DNA of 9,640 bases from Clostridia bacterium (GCA_017960705.1 JAGCYR010000163.1:1-9640), one strand, 5' to 3'. Shown: positions 1 through 6,211, counted from the first letter of the stretch. Notes: generated from the letters alone by a model not told the origin. Translations and numbers: made by a program.

Positions 1-3
1 CGA

Positions 4-282
4 TCAGTTGCCGGCTCTTCTGGCCGCGAAGCACTCGCTGCAGTACACCGGCTGGCCGTCGGTGGGATAGAAGGGAACCTTGCAGGCAGCCCCGCACTCC
101 GCACACACCGCGTCGAACATCTCTCTCGTGCCCTTCGCGGCGTTCTTTCTGGCGTCCCGGCATGCTTTGCATCTCTGGGGCTCGTTCTGGAAGCCCTTCT
201 GAGCGTAGAACTACTGCTCAACCGCCGTGAACACGAAGTCCGCACCGCATTCCTTGCACTTCAAAGTCTTGTCCTGGAACAT
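4..282 (-). pseudogene. Zinc-ribbon protein with four CxxC motifs, interrupted by an in-frame TAG
   Basis: Reading the minus strand from the ATG at 282-280 (GAGGAAAG-type ribosome site just upstream) gives MFQDKTLKCKECGADF, then a TAG at codon 24 (bases 213-211). The same frame continues with FYAQKGFQNEP and stays open to TGA at 6-4, 92 codons in all. CxxC pairs lie at residues 9/12, 38/41, 60/63 and 81/84, plus Cys67, as in the small zinc-ribbon proteins of Clostridia (probable zinc-ribbon family, PF13451-like N-terminus). In relatives, from memory, codon 24 is Glu in an EQEFYAEKGF-like segment, so one GAG-to-TAG change explains the stop. Five of six arginines are AGA, unlike neighbouring genes, which rarely use it. 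It could be a pseudogene, a sequencing error or amber read-through; recoding is unlikely because the adjacent sigma gene ends in TAG. The role of the family is unknown; zinc binding is inferred from the cysteines. Confidence 0.75.
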
Positions 283-314
283 GTTGTTTCTTTCCTCGCT
301 TTTGATTTGGTTTT

Positions 315-378
315 TGCCCTGATCGGATTTTAACCGACGCCTTTGTGTACCAACGCTCTCCCTTAAGCTACTTGGGCA
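315..378 (-). other. Degenerate tRNA-like sequence (probable tRNA pseudogene)
   Basis: On the minus strand the 64-nt stretch starts TGCCC and ends GGGCA, forming a 5-bp acceptor-like stem. It has a D-arm-like segment, TAGCTTAAGGGAGAGC, close to the canonical TAGCTCAGTTGGTAGAGC. It also has a T-arm-like segment, GTCGGTTAAAATCCGAT, where canonical C56 of the TTC loop is A. The anticodon region, GTTGGTACACAAAGGC, forms no five-base-pair stem, and the total is about 10 nt shorter than a normal tRNA. No CTA anticodon is present, so it is not an amber suppressor. It lies between the sigma factor and the zinc-ribbon gene. It is most likely a decayed tRNA; a tRNA damaged by sequencing errors is the alternative. 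Confidence 0.45.
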
Positions 379-385
379 TATGGAT

Positions 386-940
386 CTAACAAGAAAAGGA
401 ATCCGGAAGCCGCAAGCGGATCTTTTTCACGGCACGTCCGAGCGCGTTTGCCACCGATTTCTCGCTTTTGCGAAGGATCTCGGCGATCTCCCGGTTCGAA
501 TAACCGTCAACGCGCAGGGTCACGGTTTTGAGTTCAAAGGGAGAGAGCAATTCGGTTGAGAGACGGAAGAAGTCCTTAACGGTTTCGGCATAAATCAACA
601 CGCCTTCCGGATCGGTCCCCGGTCCTTCCCCGCTGCCCTCGTCAAGCGGTCCCTCCGACCGTTTCTCCCGCCGCACGGCGGAAGTCAGGGCGTTGGTGAC
701 GCAGATCTTGGCGAACAGACCGAAGGTCGTACCGCGATCCTCCCGATAAGCGAGCGCCGCGTGATAGAGCGCGATGGTCGCCTCCTGCATCATCACGCCC
801 CCCATCTCCCCGAAGGAAGCGACGGTCGAGACAAGCAGAGGACGGTAGAGATCGAGGAGCTTTTCAAACGCCCCGTTTTCCCTCTCGCGCACCGATTTCA
901 GAAGCGCAGCCAGATCGTCCGGATCGACTCGTTGATTCAT
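386..940 (-). CDS. SigH-like sigma-70 family RNA polymerase sigma factor
   Basis: The 184-residue protein has a region-2-like block at about residues 25-94, including the FGLFAKICVTNALTSAVRRE stretch. This resembles the SigH pattern in which a conserved Phe-rich helix is followed by Asn and basic residues (regions 2.3/2.4) contacting the -10 element. A Gly/Glu-rich linker spans residues 95-115. Region 4 at about 125-178 holds the helix-turn-helix GYSNREIAEIL...KSVANALGRAVKKIR that would contact the -35 element. It is a little shorter than sporulation SigH, and the usual DLxQEG of region 2.2 is reduced to MMQEATIALYH. ATG 940 follows an AAGGTGG ribosome site, and transcription should start from the consensus promoter at 965-992. 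It ends in TAG. It probably directs a stationary-phase or sporulation regulon; whether it is the true SigH or a paralogue cannot be told here. Confidence 0.85.
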   Translation of the reverse strand: MNQRVDPDDLAALLKSVRERENGAFEKLLDLYRPLLVSTVASFGEMGGVMMQEATIALYHAALAYREDRGTTFGLFAKICVTNALTSAVRREKRSEGPLDEGSGEGPGTDPEGVLIYAETVKDFFRLSTELLSPFELKTVTLRVDGYSNREIAEILRKSEKSVANALGRAVKKIRLRLPDSFSC

Positions 941-964
941 GTTCCCACCTTGATAGATATTAAC

Positions 965-992
965 ATTATATCATTTTTGACGGAATTGTCAA
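965..992 (-). promoter_or_regulatory. Consensus housekeeping promoter of the sigma factor gene, with palindrome on the -35
   Basis: Minus strand: TTGACA (992-987), 16-bp spacer, TATAAT (970-965), about 25 bp before the start codon. Both hexamers match the sigma-A consensus exactly. The -35 overlaps a perfect inverted repeat, TTGAC-N6-GTCAA (992-977), which could be an operator. Confidence 0.85.
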
Positions 993-1040
993 GAGTTTTT
1001 ATCGTTTTTTCGGAAAAAAAACTAAAAATCGACGCCGAAT

Positions 1041-1070
1041 GAAGATTTGCGAGAAAAGCAAACTATCTTC
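1041..1070 (-). terminator. Possible terminator hairpin after the DUF4364 gene
   Basis: Just past the DUF4364 stop on the minus strand, GAAGA and TTTGC pair with GCAAA and TCTTC (two 5-bp stems with a 3-nt bulge, 7-nt loop). The T-rich tract (1029-1013) starts about 12 nt after the stem, which is late for a classical rho-independent terminator, so the call is tentative. It sits immediately before the sigma factor promoter. Confidence 0.4.
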
Positions 1071-1074
1071 CACG

Positions 1075-1632
1075 TCAGCGGAGGAGGTAGTCGATTTCGC
1101 CGGTCAGGACCGAGAGCAGTCCGCGGTAGGTCTTCTCGGGCTTGCGCTCGAAGTTCCGGCAGATCTTCTCCGCGATGCGCTCGGAGGGAACGGCGCAGGT
1201 GGTCTCCAGCACCGTCCCGGCGGGATCGGTGATCGAGAGTTTCACAAGGTACTGTCCGTCCTCGCGCTTTTCAAAGGAGGCGTGCAGGTTCGCGTTCCGC
1301 GCTTTCAGCGACAGGAGCCGCGCCGCGCAGATCATACTCTCCTCGCGGATCTCGTCGAGCAGCTCGCTCTGCAACTGTTTCGCGACCATCTGTCCGGTCG
1401 ATGATACCTGATAATACGCGACGCCGTCGACCTCGTCCCCGATGATGTGTCCGTCGTCGAGCAGCTCTGAAAAGCACTCCGCGAAATCGAAGCCGCCGAC
1501 GTACCCGGTCTCGTGGACGATCCGGCTGATGGTGTCCATATCGAGGGGATACTGCAGATTGTCGAGCAGGAAGAGGATGAAGATCTTGACGTCGGTCTTG
1601 TCCCAGAGTTCCCTCTCGTTCTTCTTTTTCAT
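1075..1632 (-). CDS. DUF4364 family winged-helix protein
   Basis: The 185-residue protein matches the DUF4364 family of Clostridia (PF14277) in length and pattern. The N-terminal half (about residues 12-95) has a winged-helix arrangement beginning DKTDVKIFILFLLDNLQYPL, then MDTISRIVHETGYVGGFDFAECFSEL, and a strand-rich AYYQVSSTGQMVAKQL wing. The C-terminal half (about 100-180) is a mixed alpha/beta segment with DGQYLVKLSITDPAGTVLET. No transmembrane segment or catalytic motif is visible. Start ATG 1632 is preceded by GGGAGG with normal spacing. The family is thought to be DNA-binding by fold only; its target is unknown. No convincing promoter lies in the 137-bp gap after the peptide-binding gene, so it may be read from 3740-3768; a hairpin abuts its ribosome site. 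Confidence 0.85.
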   Translation of the reverse strand: MKKKNERELWDKTDVKIFILFLLDNLQYPLDMDTISRIVHETGYVGGFDFAECFSELLDDGHIIGDEVDGVAYYQVSSTGQMVAKQLQSELLDEIREESMICAARLLSLKARNANLHASFEKREDGQYLVKLSITDPAGTVLETTCAVPSERIAEKICRNFERKPEKTYRGLLSVLTGEIDYLLR

Positions 1633-1642
1633 ATCGCCTCCC

Positions 1643-1748
1643 GCGTCTTTGTCAAAAGGAAGACGCTCTCCTTTTCGGTTTTAGAGAAAATCGGGGGCGG
1701 GGCGCCCATACCGTCTCCGGCGTGGGCGATCCCCGCCCGCAGGGATCG
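1643..1748 (-). other. Hairpin-rich spacer between peptide-binding gene and DUF4364 gene
   Basis: Three stem-loops follow each other on the minus strand. CGATCCC/GGGATCG has its arms at 1748-1742 and 1733-1727. CGCCCA/TGGGCG encloses CCG-GAGA-CGG, a GNRA-type tetraloop (1728-1703). GCGTCTT/AAGACGC has its arms at 1666-1660 and 1649-1643 and directly abuts the DUF4364 ribosome site. None has a proper T-tract, so they could be an attenuator, an RNA processing site or a leaky terminator. No promoter is recognisable here. Confidence 0.4.
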
Positions 1749-1769
1749 TTTATCGGTCGTGACGGAGGA

Positions 1770-3692
1770 TCAGTCCTCGTCGTCCCCCTCGGCGGGTTCA
1801 GCGGCAGTCGCCTTGGTCACGACTTCAAAGTACTTCTGGAAGTTCTTCTGTTTGCAGGAAGTGAAGGACACGAAACCGTAGCGGTCGACCGAAAGCCCGG
1901 ATATCTCCGAATTCGAGAGATACGCTCTCTGGTTGAAGAGCAGCGGGATCACAGGCATATCGGCAAGCAGGATCTGTTCCGCCTCGTGGAGCAGAGCGGA
2001 TCTTGCGGCGACGTCCTTCTCGGCGTACGCGGCAGCCATCTTCTCGTCGAACGCGGCGGAGACGTAGTTCATCCGGTTGCCGCGGAGGGTGTAGGACGGC
2101 TGGTTCGTGTTGGCGGTCAGATCGTCGAGGGTCGGCGCTCTGAACGTCGGATTCCCGCTTTCGTCGAGGACGGGGTTGCCGAGATCGTCGACAACCGGAA
2201 TATCCTGAACGATCGCCGCGGCGTCCATACCCGAACCGTTCATCTCGGAGGTGAAGGTCGAGAGGACCGCCATAGCGTTGGTCGAATACATCTGGTAATC
2301 GATCGCGAGCACGTCGTAGTCGCCGGTCTCGAACTTCTCCTGGATGACGTCCTCGTAGACCGCGATCGCATTATCGTCACTCGCTGCGGCCGGAGCGCCG
2401 GTGACGGAATCAATGGTCTTATACTCGCTGGTGACCGGTTCAAGCGTCACGACGTAGCCGAGAGACTCCCATCTCCCCTTCGCGTACTCGGCGATCGCCT
2501 GACTGATCGTGTCGTCGTGGTAGGTCAGGGTGAAACTGCCGCTCCCCGCCGCGGCGGAGGTCGCCGTGGTCGAAAGCGGGGTGGTCGCGGTCCAGGCGTT
2601 GGCTTTCTTGCCCTCGCTGACCGTCTTCGGGATCAGACCGGTCGCCGGCTTTCCGTAAACGGCGATGCGGGCGATCTCTTCCCTGTCAAGCGCGTCGGAC
2701 AGAGCGCGTCTGACGGCGGCGTCGTCAAACAGCGGGTTCGCGCAGTTGAAGAGATAGGTGTAGGTCGAAAGCGTATCGGTGATGACGGCGGAGCCCTTCT
2801 TCGCCTCGCGGAGAGACTGCGGGATCTCGCCGACGTAGAAGACCGTGTTCTGTGCCAGCCCGTCGATCAGGTTGGCGAGGTACTCGTCGTTTTCAATCGT
2901 CGCGTCGACGTTCCAGATGGTCTTCAGCGCCGCGGGAATGACGTAGGCGTCGAGCGCGGCGGTGGAGTCGGAGGCGCGGTGGTAGGCGCGGTTCCGGTCA
3001 AGACGGAAGGTCCCCTCCAGATAGTCGAGGACGGTCAGACGGAACGGACCGTTTGAGGAGATCGTGGTCACGGTCTTGCCCCAGAAGGATTCGCGGTTGT
3101 TCACCATCTTCTCGTTGAGGGGAGACAGGGCGACGTTCGCGAGGTTGCGCAGGAACGTGTCGTAGGCGGTGAAGCCCTCCTCGAAGGTGATCTCAAGCGT
3201 GTCGTTATCGACGGCGACCACGCCGAGGTTGTCCAGCCGCTCGTTCCCCTGCTTGATCTTGAGGGCGTTCTTCACGTCGAAGAGCAGGGTCGCGGCGGGG
3301 TTATCCGAATCCGCGCGGATCAGTTTCTTCCACGCGAAAACGTAGTCGGAGGCGCGGACGAGGGTCGACCCGTCGCTCCAGTAGGTCTCGCGCAGGTCGA
3401 TCGTCACTTTGCCCTCGGACTTATTGATCTTATACTTTTTCGCGCCGGCGAGCACCAGATCCCCGTCCGGTTCGACCGTGAACAACGGCTCGAACAGAAG
3501 ACGGATGACCGAGAGCGCCGTATCGCTCGTCTGGTTCCCCTGCGGGTCGAGATCGGTGATCTCCGGTCCGAGGTAAACGCTGATCTGAGCGCCGCCGCCG
3601 ACAGGATCCTTCGCCTTTCCGCAGGACGAAAAGACAGCCGCCATCCCGGCAAGCATCCCAAGGATCAGAAGCAGACTGATGACCTTTTTCAT
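1770..3692 (-). CDS. Lipoprotein substrate-binding protein of a peptide ABC transporter (SBP family 5, OppA-like)
   Basis: This 640-residue protein should bind oligopeptides or a similar solute outside the membrane and deliver it to an ABC permease. Residues 1-24, MKKVISLLLILGMLAGMAAVFSSC, form a signal peptide ending in a lipobox-like FSSC, so Cys24 is the likely lipid anchor. SBP-5 features follow: ISVYLGPEITDLDPQ near the N-terminus, the YWSDGSTLVRASDYVFAWKK block, the VRRALSDALDREEIARIAVYGK block and a C-terminal hydrophobic-basic end. ATG 3692 is chosen over an in-frame ATG at 3725 because AGAGGAG lies 8 bp upstream of it and the signal peptide begins there. A Thr/Ser/Ala-rich insert (TATTPLSTTATSAAAGSGS) and an acidic tail are unusual. 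No permease or ATPase gene is adjacent, so its transporter must be elsewhere or it acts as a sensor. Confidence 0.9.
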   Translation of the reverse strand: MKKVISLLLILGMLAGMAAVFSSCGKAKDPVGGGAQISVYLGPEITDLDPQGNQTSDTALSVIRLLFEPLFTVEPDGDLVLAGAKKYKINKSEGKVTIDLRETYWSDGSTLVRASDYVFAWKKLIRADSDNPAATLLFDVKNALKIKQGNERLDNLGVVAVDNDTLEITFEEGFTAYDTFLRNLANVALSPLNEKMVNNRESFWGKTVTTISSNGPFRLTVLDYLEGTFRLDRNRAYHRASDSTAALDAYVIPAALKTIWNVDATIENDEYLANLIDGLAQNTVFYVGEIPQSLREAKKGSAVITDTLSTYTYLFNCANPLFDDAAVRRALSDALDREEIARIAVYGKPATGLIPKTVSEGKKANAWTATTPLSTTATSAAAGSGSFTLTYHDDTISQAIAEYAKGRWESLGYVVTLEPVTSEYKTIDSVTGAPAAASDDNAIAVYEDVIQEKFETGDYDVLAIDYQMYSTNAMAVLSTFTSEMNGSGMDAAAIVQDIPVVDDLGNPVLDESGNPTFRAPTLDDLTANTNQPSYTLRGNRMNYVSAAFDEKMAAAYAEKDVAARSALLHEAEQILLADMPVIPLLFNQRAYLSNSEISGLSVDRYGFVSFTSCKQKNFQKYFEVVTKATAAEPAEGDDED

Positions 3693-3739
3693 AATTTTAC
3701 TCCTCTGGTATCGGGTTTTGCCCATTTCATATCAAGTAT

Positions 3740-3768
3740 ATTATATCACTTTTCCGAACGGTTTTCAA
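3740..3768 (-). promoter_or_regulatory. Housekeeping promoter of the peptide-binding lipoprotein gene
   Basis: Minus strand: TTGAAA (3768-3763), 17-bp spacer, TATAAT (3745-3740). The start codon is 48 bp downstream of the -10. The -35 matches five of six consensus bases and the -10 all six. Confidence 0.8.
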
Positions 3769-3811
3769 TGTTTCGGATAAGAATGGGAGGAAAATTCGAA
3801 TCTTCGTAGAC

Positions 3812-3843
3812 TTGCACAATTATTTCCGCCCGAATTTGTGCAA
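3812..3843. repeat. Interrupted palindrome TTGCACAA-N16-TTGTGCAA
   Basis: Perfect 8-bp inverted arms at 3812-3819 and 3836-3843 lie between the divergent peptide-binding and gpr genes. The palindrome is about 45 bp upstream of the peptide-binding gene's -35 and 88 bp before the gpr start. There is no T-tract, so it looks more like a regulator site than a terminator. Confidence 0.6.
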
Positions 3844-3930
3844 AATGATCCCCTCCGTCGTCGTCTTGCGGTGTTATCACGGAGAAAAGCGGGCATACTG
3901 ATAAAAAAGAACCTCGGAGGGCAACCCGAA

Positions 3931-4815
3931 ATGGACGAAGCGAACCGTTTTCCGCGCACCGACCTTGCGGCAGAGCGAAGGAGAGCCGACCTCTATCTCC
4001 CCGGCACCGATTACCGGGAGGAGGTCGAGGGTCGTTTTACCGTTTCGCGCATCACGGTCGGGGACGAGGTCTCCGCCCGCGCCGTCGGGCGCCCGATCGG
4101 ACGGTATCTCACCGTTGCGTTCCCGCCGCTCGCCGAGCTATCGGGGGAGGAACGGGACGGGCTTGAAAAGATTCTTCTCCGCGAGATCTGCTCGGTGCTT
4201 CCCCGCTGCCGCGCGGCAAAGCCGACCGTCCTTATCGCGGGGCTCGGGAATCGGGCGATCGTCTCCGACGCGATCGGTCCCGAAACGGTCGGACGGATCA
4301 CGGCGACGGCGCATCTCTTCGAGCAGGATCCCGAACTGTTCCGCGCGCTCGGGTGCGCCGCCGTCGCGACGGTCGCGCCGGGGGTGCTCGCGGATACCGG
4401 GATGGAGAGTTTTGCTTTAGTCGCGGGCGTCTGCCGCTCGCTCCGTCCCGACTACGTTCTGGCGATCGACGCTCTCGCAGCCCGGTCCGCCGAACGCCTG
4501 ATGACGACGGTGCAGATCGCGGACACGGGGATCCGTCCGGGCTCCGGGATCGGGAACGCGCGGGCGGCGCTCGACCGGTCGACCCTCGGGATCCCGGTGA
4601 TCTCGCTCGGCGTGCCGACCGTGGTCGAGGCGGCGACGCTGGTCTCGGACTGTCTTGAACGCGCCGGGGTGACGGGAGAATGCGTCGAGGCGCTGACCGA
4701 TCCGCGCGACTGCTTCTACGTCACACCGAAGGACGTCGATCTCTCGGTTTCGCGGCTCTCGCGGCTACTCTCCGACGTGATCTCGAAGCTCTTTTGTCTT
4801 CCCGCCGATCTATAA
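3931..4815 (+). CDS. gpr: GPR endopeptidase (germination protease of small acid-soluble spore proteins)
   Basis: GPR (peptidase family M63) is made as a zymogen in the forespore and, at germination, cleaves the small acid-soluble proteins that coat spore DNA. Here it is 294 residues. The conserved RTDLA of the pro-region boundary is at residues 9-13. The GLGN...SDAIGPETV motif (about 105-120) holds Asp113, matching a catalytic Asp of the family. AIDALAAR has Asp180, the second conserved acidic position. TGIRPGSGIGNARAALD (199-215) and SLGVPTVV (225-232) complete the signature. ATG 3931 is chosen because CGGAGG lies 10 bp upstream and the protein then starts close to RTDLA; the frame is open further upstream to 3838 without support. 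It is short at the N-terminus compared with Bacillus GPR (about 370 residues). It stands alone, without rpsT or spoIIP beside it. A sigma-G promoter is expected, but only a weak CATACTG -10-like match is seen at 3894-3900. Confidence 0.95.
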   Translation: MDEANRFPRTDLAAERRRADLYLPGTDYREEVEGRFTVSRITVGDEVSARAVGRPIGRYLTVAFPPLAELSGEERDGLEKILLREICSVLPRCRAAKPTVLIAGLGNRAIVSDAIGPETVGRITATAHLFEQDPELFRALGCAAVATVAPGVLADTGMESFALVAGVCRSLRPDYVLAIDALAARSAERLMTTVQIADTGIRPGSGIGNARAALDRSTLGIPVISLGVPTVVEAATLVSDCLERAGVTGECVEALTDPRDCFYVTPKDVDLSVSRLSRLLSDVISKLFCLPADL

Positions 4816-4818
4816 ACC

Positions 4819-4848
4819 AACGCCGCCGCGTTTGCGGCGACGTTTTCT
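4819..4848. terminator. Rho-independent terminator between convergent gpr and kinase-like gene
   Basis: AACGCCGCCGC (4819-4829) pairs with GCGGCGACGTT (4834-4844) with one C-A mismatch and a GTTT loop, followed by TTCT on the plus strand. It starts 3 nt after the gpr stop. On the minus strand the same stem is followed by GGTTTATAG, so it may also serve the opposite operon, more weakly. Confidence 0.85.
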
Positions 4849-4864
4849 GAAGCGTGAAGATAAG

Positions 4865-5380
4865 TCAGTTTCCGCGTTCCGAAACGATCCCGTCGAGGAA
4901 CGAAAGGAACGCCTCGCGGGTCTCGTCGAGCGGACGGTCGTTGACGAACACGAAGTCGTAGGGATAGTCCTCCACGCCGTCGTCCGACGCGTTCCCGTAC
5001 GCGGATCGCGAAAAGCGCGCGCCGCCGCGGATCAGGAGCGTGATCGCCCCGCCGTCGGTTTTCCGGACGAACTTTTCGATCTCTCCGGGCTCGCGGATAT
5101 GCACGAACAGAAGCTCGGCGTCCGACGATAAGAACTCGCGGTACCGCGCCAACAGATAATTTATCGGATAGTCGTTGTATTCCGCCGTCAGCGCCTTCAA
5201 ATCCGACAGAAACTTGCGGGCGCGGTCGGTCTTCTCCCCCTGCCAGCCGCAGACGGCGGCAAGTTCCTTGATCGGCGTGATCGAGGAGATGTTCTCGGTT
5301 TTATAGCGTTCGGCGGCGAAGCGGCAGAGCGTATCCTTGCCGACGCCTCCCATACCGTTGATCACGATGGTCAGTTTCAT
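4865..5380 (-). CDS. P-loop nucleotide-kinase-like protein
   Basis: The 171-residue protein begins MKLTIVINGMGGVGKDTLC, a Walker A motif (GMGGVGKDT, residues 9-17, with Lys15) of the kind seen in nucleoside monophosphate and deoxynucleotide monophosphate kinases. A central segment (NISSITPIKELAAVCGW and RKFLSDLKALTAEYNDYP, about 30-72) would form the substrate-binding lid side. LLFVHIREPGEIEKF (90-104) looks like a core strand with a conserved Arg-Glu. TLLIRGG (114-120) and YDFVFVNDRPLDE (141-153) match the nucleoside-kinase end of the fold. Start ATG 5380 follows GGAGGATAGT, 16 bp after the thioesterase stop, so the two are surely co-transcribed. The substrate cannot be read from the sequence; a dNMP or other small phosphate acceptor is possible. 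Confidence 0.75.
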   Translation of the reverse strand: MKLTIVINGMGGVGKDTLCRFAAERYKTENISSITPIKELAAVCGWQGEKTDRARKFLSDLKALTAEYNDYPINYLLARYREFLSSDAELLFVHIREPGEIEKFVRKTDGGAITLLIRGGARFSRSAYGNASDDGVEDYPYDFVFVNDRPLDETREAFLSFLDGIVSERGN

Positions 5381-5396
5381 ACTATCCTCCGGTTTG

Positions 5397-6128
5397 TCAC
5401 GCGCGGAAATCCGCCAGCGCCTCTACGTTGACCCGATCGCCGACCATCGTCCGGAACCAGTATCTGCGGAGCCCGTCGGGGGCGGTCTCCTCCCCGCGCA
5501 GGACCGTGACGGTCTCGCCGAGCTTCGCTTCGCTCCGGTAGTAGATCGACATCCCGGTCAGATACCCCTTCGAAGGGTCGGGCAGAAAGTCGCAGAGGAT
5601 ATTCGGGTAGCCGGTGTTGTTGACGTGCAGATTCACGTCGACGTCCGACCAGACGACCTTGCGTTCACCCACGTTCTCAAGTTCCACGGTCTCGGGGATC
5701 GCGAAGCGGATCGGTGCGGACACCTCGACGGGGTCGCCGCCGCTGTATCCCTTTCCGATCGCATCCACCCGCGCCAGCCGCCCGGCGTTCAGGTCGTAGA
5801 GCGCCCAGACCGAGAGCCCCGCCGCGACGACGGCACCCGTTTTGTCGGTCAGCCGGTAGCCGCGCTCGGACGAAAAACCGCGGGACGGGATCGCGAAGGT
5901 CTCGACCGTCAGATCCTCGTACTGCCCGATCGGGCGGACGAAATCGACGCACATCCGCGAGAGCAGAAAGGAGAGCCCCCGCTCCATCAGTTCGTCGTAA
6001 GAGGGACCCTCGTCCCTCATCTGCCGGTTCGCCGCCTCCTGCAGCCAGCGCCAGACCGACGAGGGTCTTGCGATATGCCGGGCGTCGGTGTCGTGGACCG
6101 GGACCGATACGTGCATCGAATAGCTCAT
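5397..6128 (-). CDS. Acyl-ACP thioesterase (FatA/FatB-like, double hotdog)
   Basis: It hydrolyses acyl-acyl carrier protein to free fatty acid and ACP in the cytoplasm. The 243-residue length fits bacterial members of the acyl-ACP thioesterase family (PF01643). The first hotdog domain covers about residues 4-125, with VHDTDARHIARPSSVWRWLQEAA and the central helix. The second covers about 135-243, with the signature DVNLHVNNTGYPN (164-176); Asn166 and His168 are the likely catalytic pair, as in plant FatB. ATG 6128 is preceded by GGAGG with normal spacing. A strong promoter (6172-6201) and a palindrome just downstream (6145-6161) suggest control by a regulator. It is first in an operon with the kinase-like gene. 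The chain-length preference cannot be told from sequence. Confidence 0.9.
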   Translation of the reverse strand: MSYSMHVSVPVHDTDARHIARPSSVWRWLQEAANRQMRDEGPSYDELMERGLSFLLSRMCVDFVRPIGQYEDLTVETFAIPSRGFSSERGYRLTDKTGAVVAAGLSVWALYDLNAGRLARVDAIGKGYSGGDPVEVSAPIRFAIPETVELENVGERKVVWSDVDVNLHVNNTGYPNILCDFLPDPSKGYLTGMSIYYRSEAKLGETVTVLRGEETAPDGLRRYWFRTMVGDRVNVEALADFRA

Positions 6129-6144
6129 TGTTTCCTCCGCTTGC

Positions 6145-6161
6145 TCAAGGGACTACCTTGA
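6145..6161. promoter_or_regulatory. Possible operator in the thioesterase 5' UTR: TCAAGG-N5-CCTTGA
   Basis: A perfect 6-bp inverted repeat with a 5-bp centre (GACTA on the plus strand) lies about 11 bp downstream of the -10 (6172-6177), inside the untranslated leader and before the ribosome site. It does not match the FapR site as I remember it. A DNA-binding repressor or a small RNA hairpin are both possible. Confidence 0.5.
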
Positions 6162-6171
6162 TATCCCGTTT

Positions 6172-6201
6172 ATTATAGCACGCGGCGGAATCGGTTGTCA
6201 A
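6172..6201 (-). promoter_or_regulatory. Housekeeping promoter of the thioesterase-kinase operon
   Basis: Minus strand: TTGACA (6201-6196), 18-bp spacer, TATAAT (6177-6172). It begins only 10 bp after the YolD stop codon and no terminator separates them, so read-through from the YolD gene is likely. Confidence 0.85.
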
Positions 6202-6211
6202 GGGAAACCGG

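Noticed and set aside
315..378. The tRNA-like sequence as a pyrrolysine or amber-suppressor tRNA explaining the TAG at 211-213
   Set aside because: No CTA occurs at any possible anticodon position, and the sigma gene next to it uses TAG as a stop.
1722..3056. A 444-codon open frame on the plus strand opposite the peptide-binding gene
   Set aside because: It lies within the antisense of a well-supported SBP gene, has no ribosome site, and its Arg/Val/Gly-rich product is typical of a shadow frame in GC-rich DNA.
3873..3900. Sigma-G promoter for gpr (GTTAT, 16 bp, CATACTG)
   Set aside because: The -10 is close to CATNMTA but the -35 matches poorly, so it is not strong enough to annotate.
5337..6161. 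A 274-codon open frame on the plus strand opposite the thioesterase
   Set aside because: It is antisense to the thioesterase with its DVNLHVNN motif; its composition is rich in Arg, Pro, Val and Asp and no domain is recognisable.
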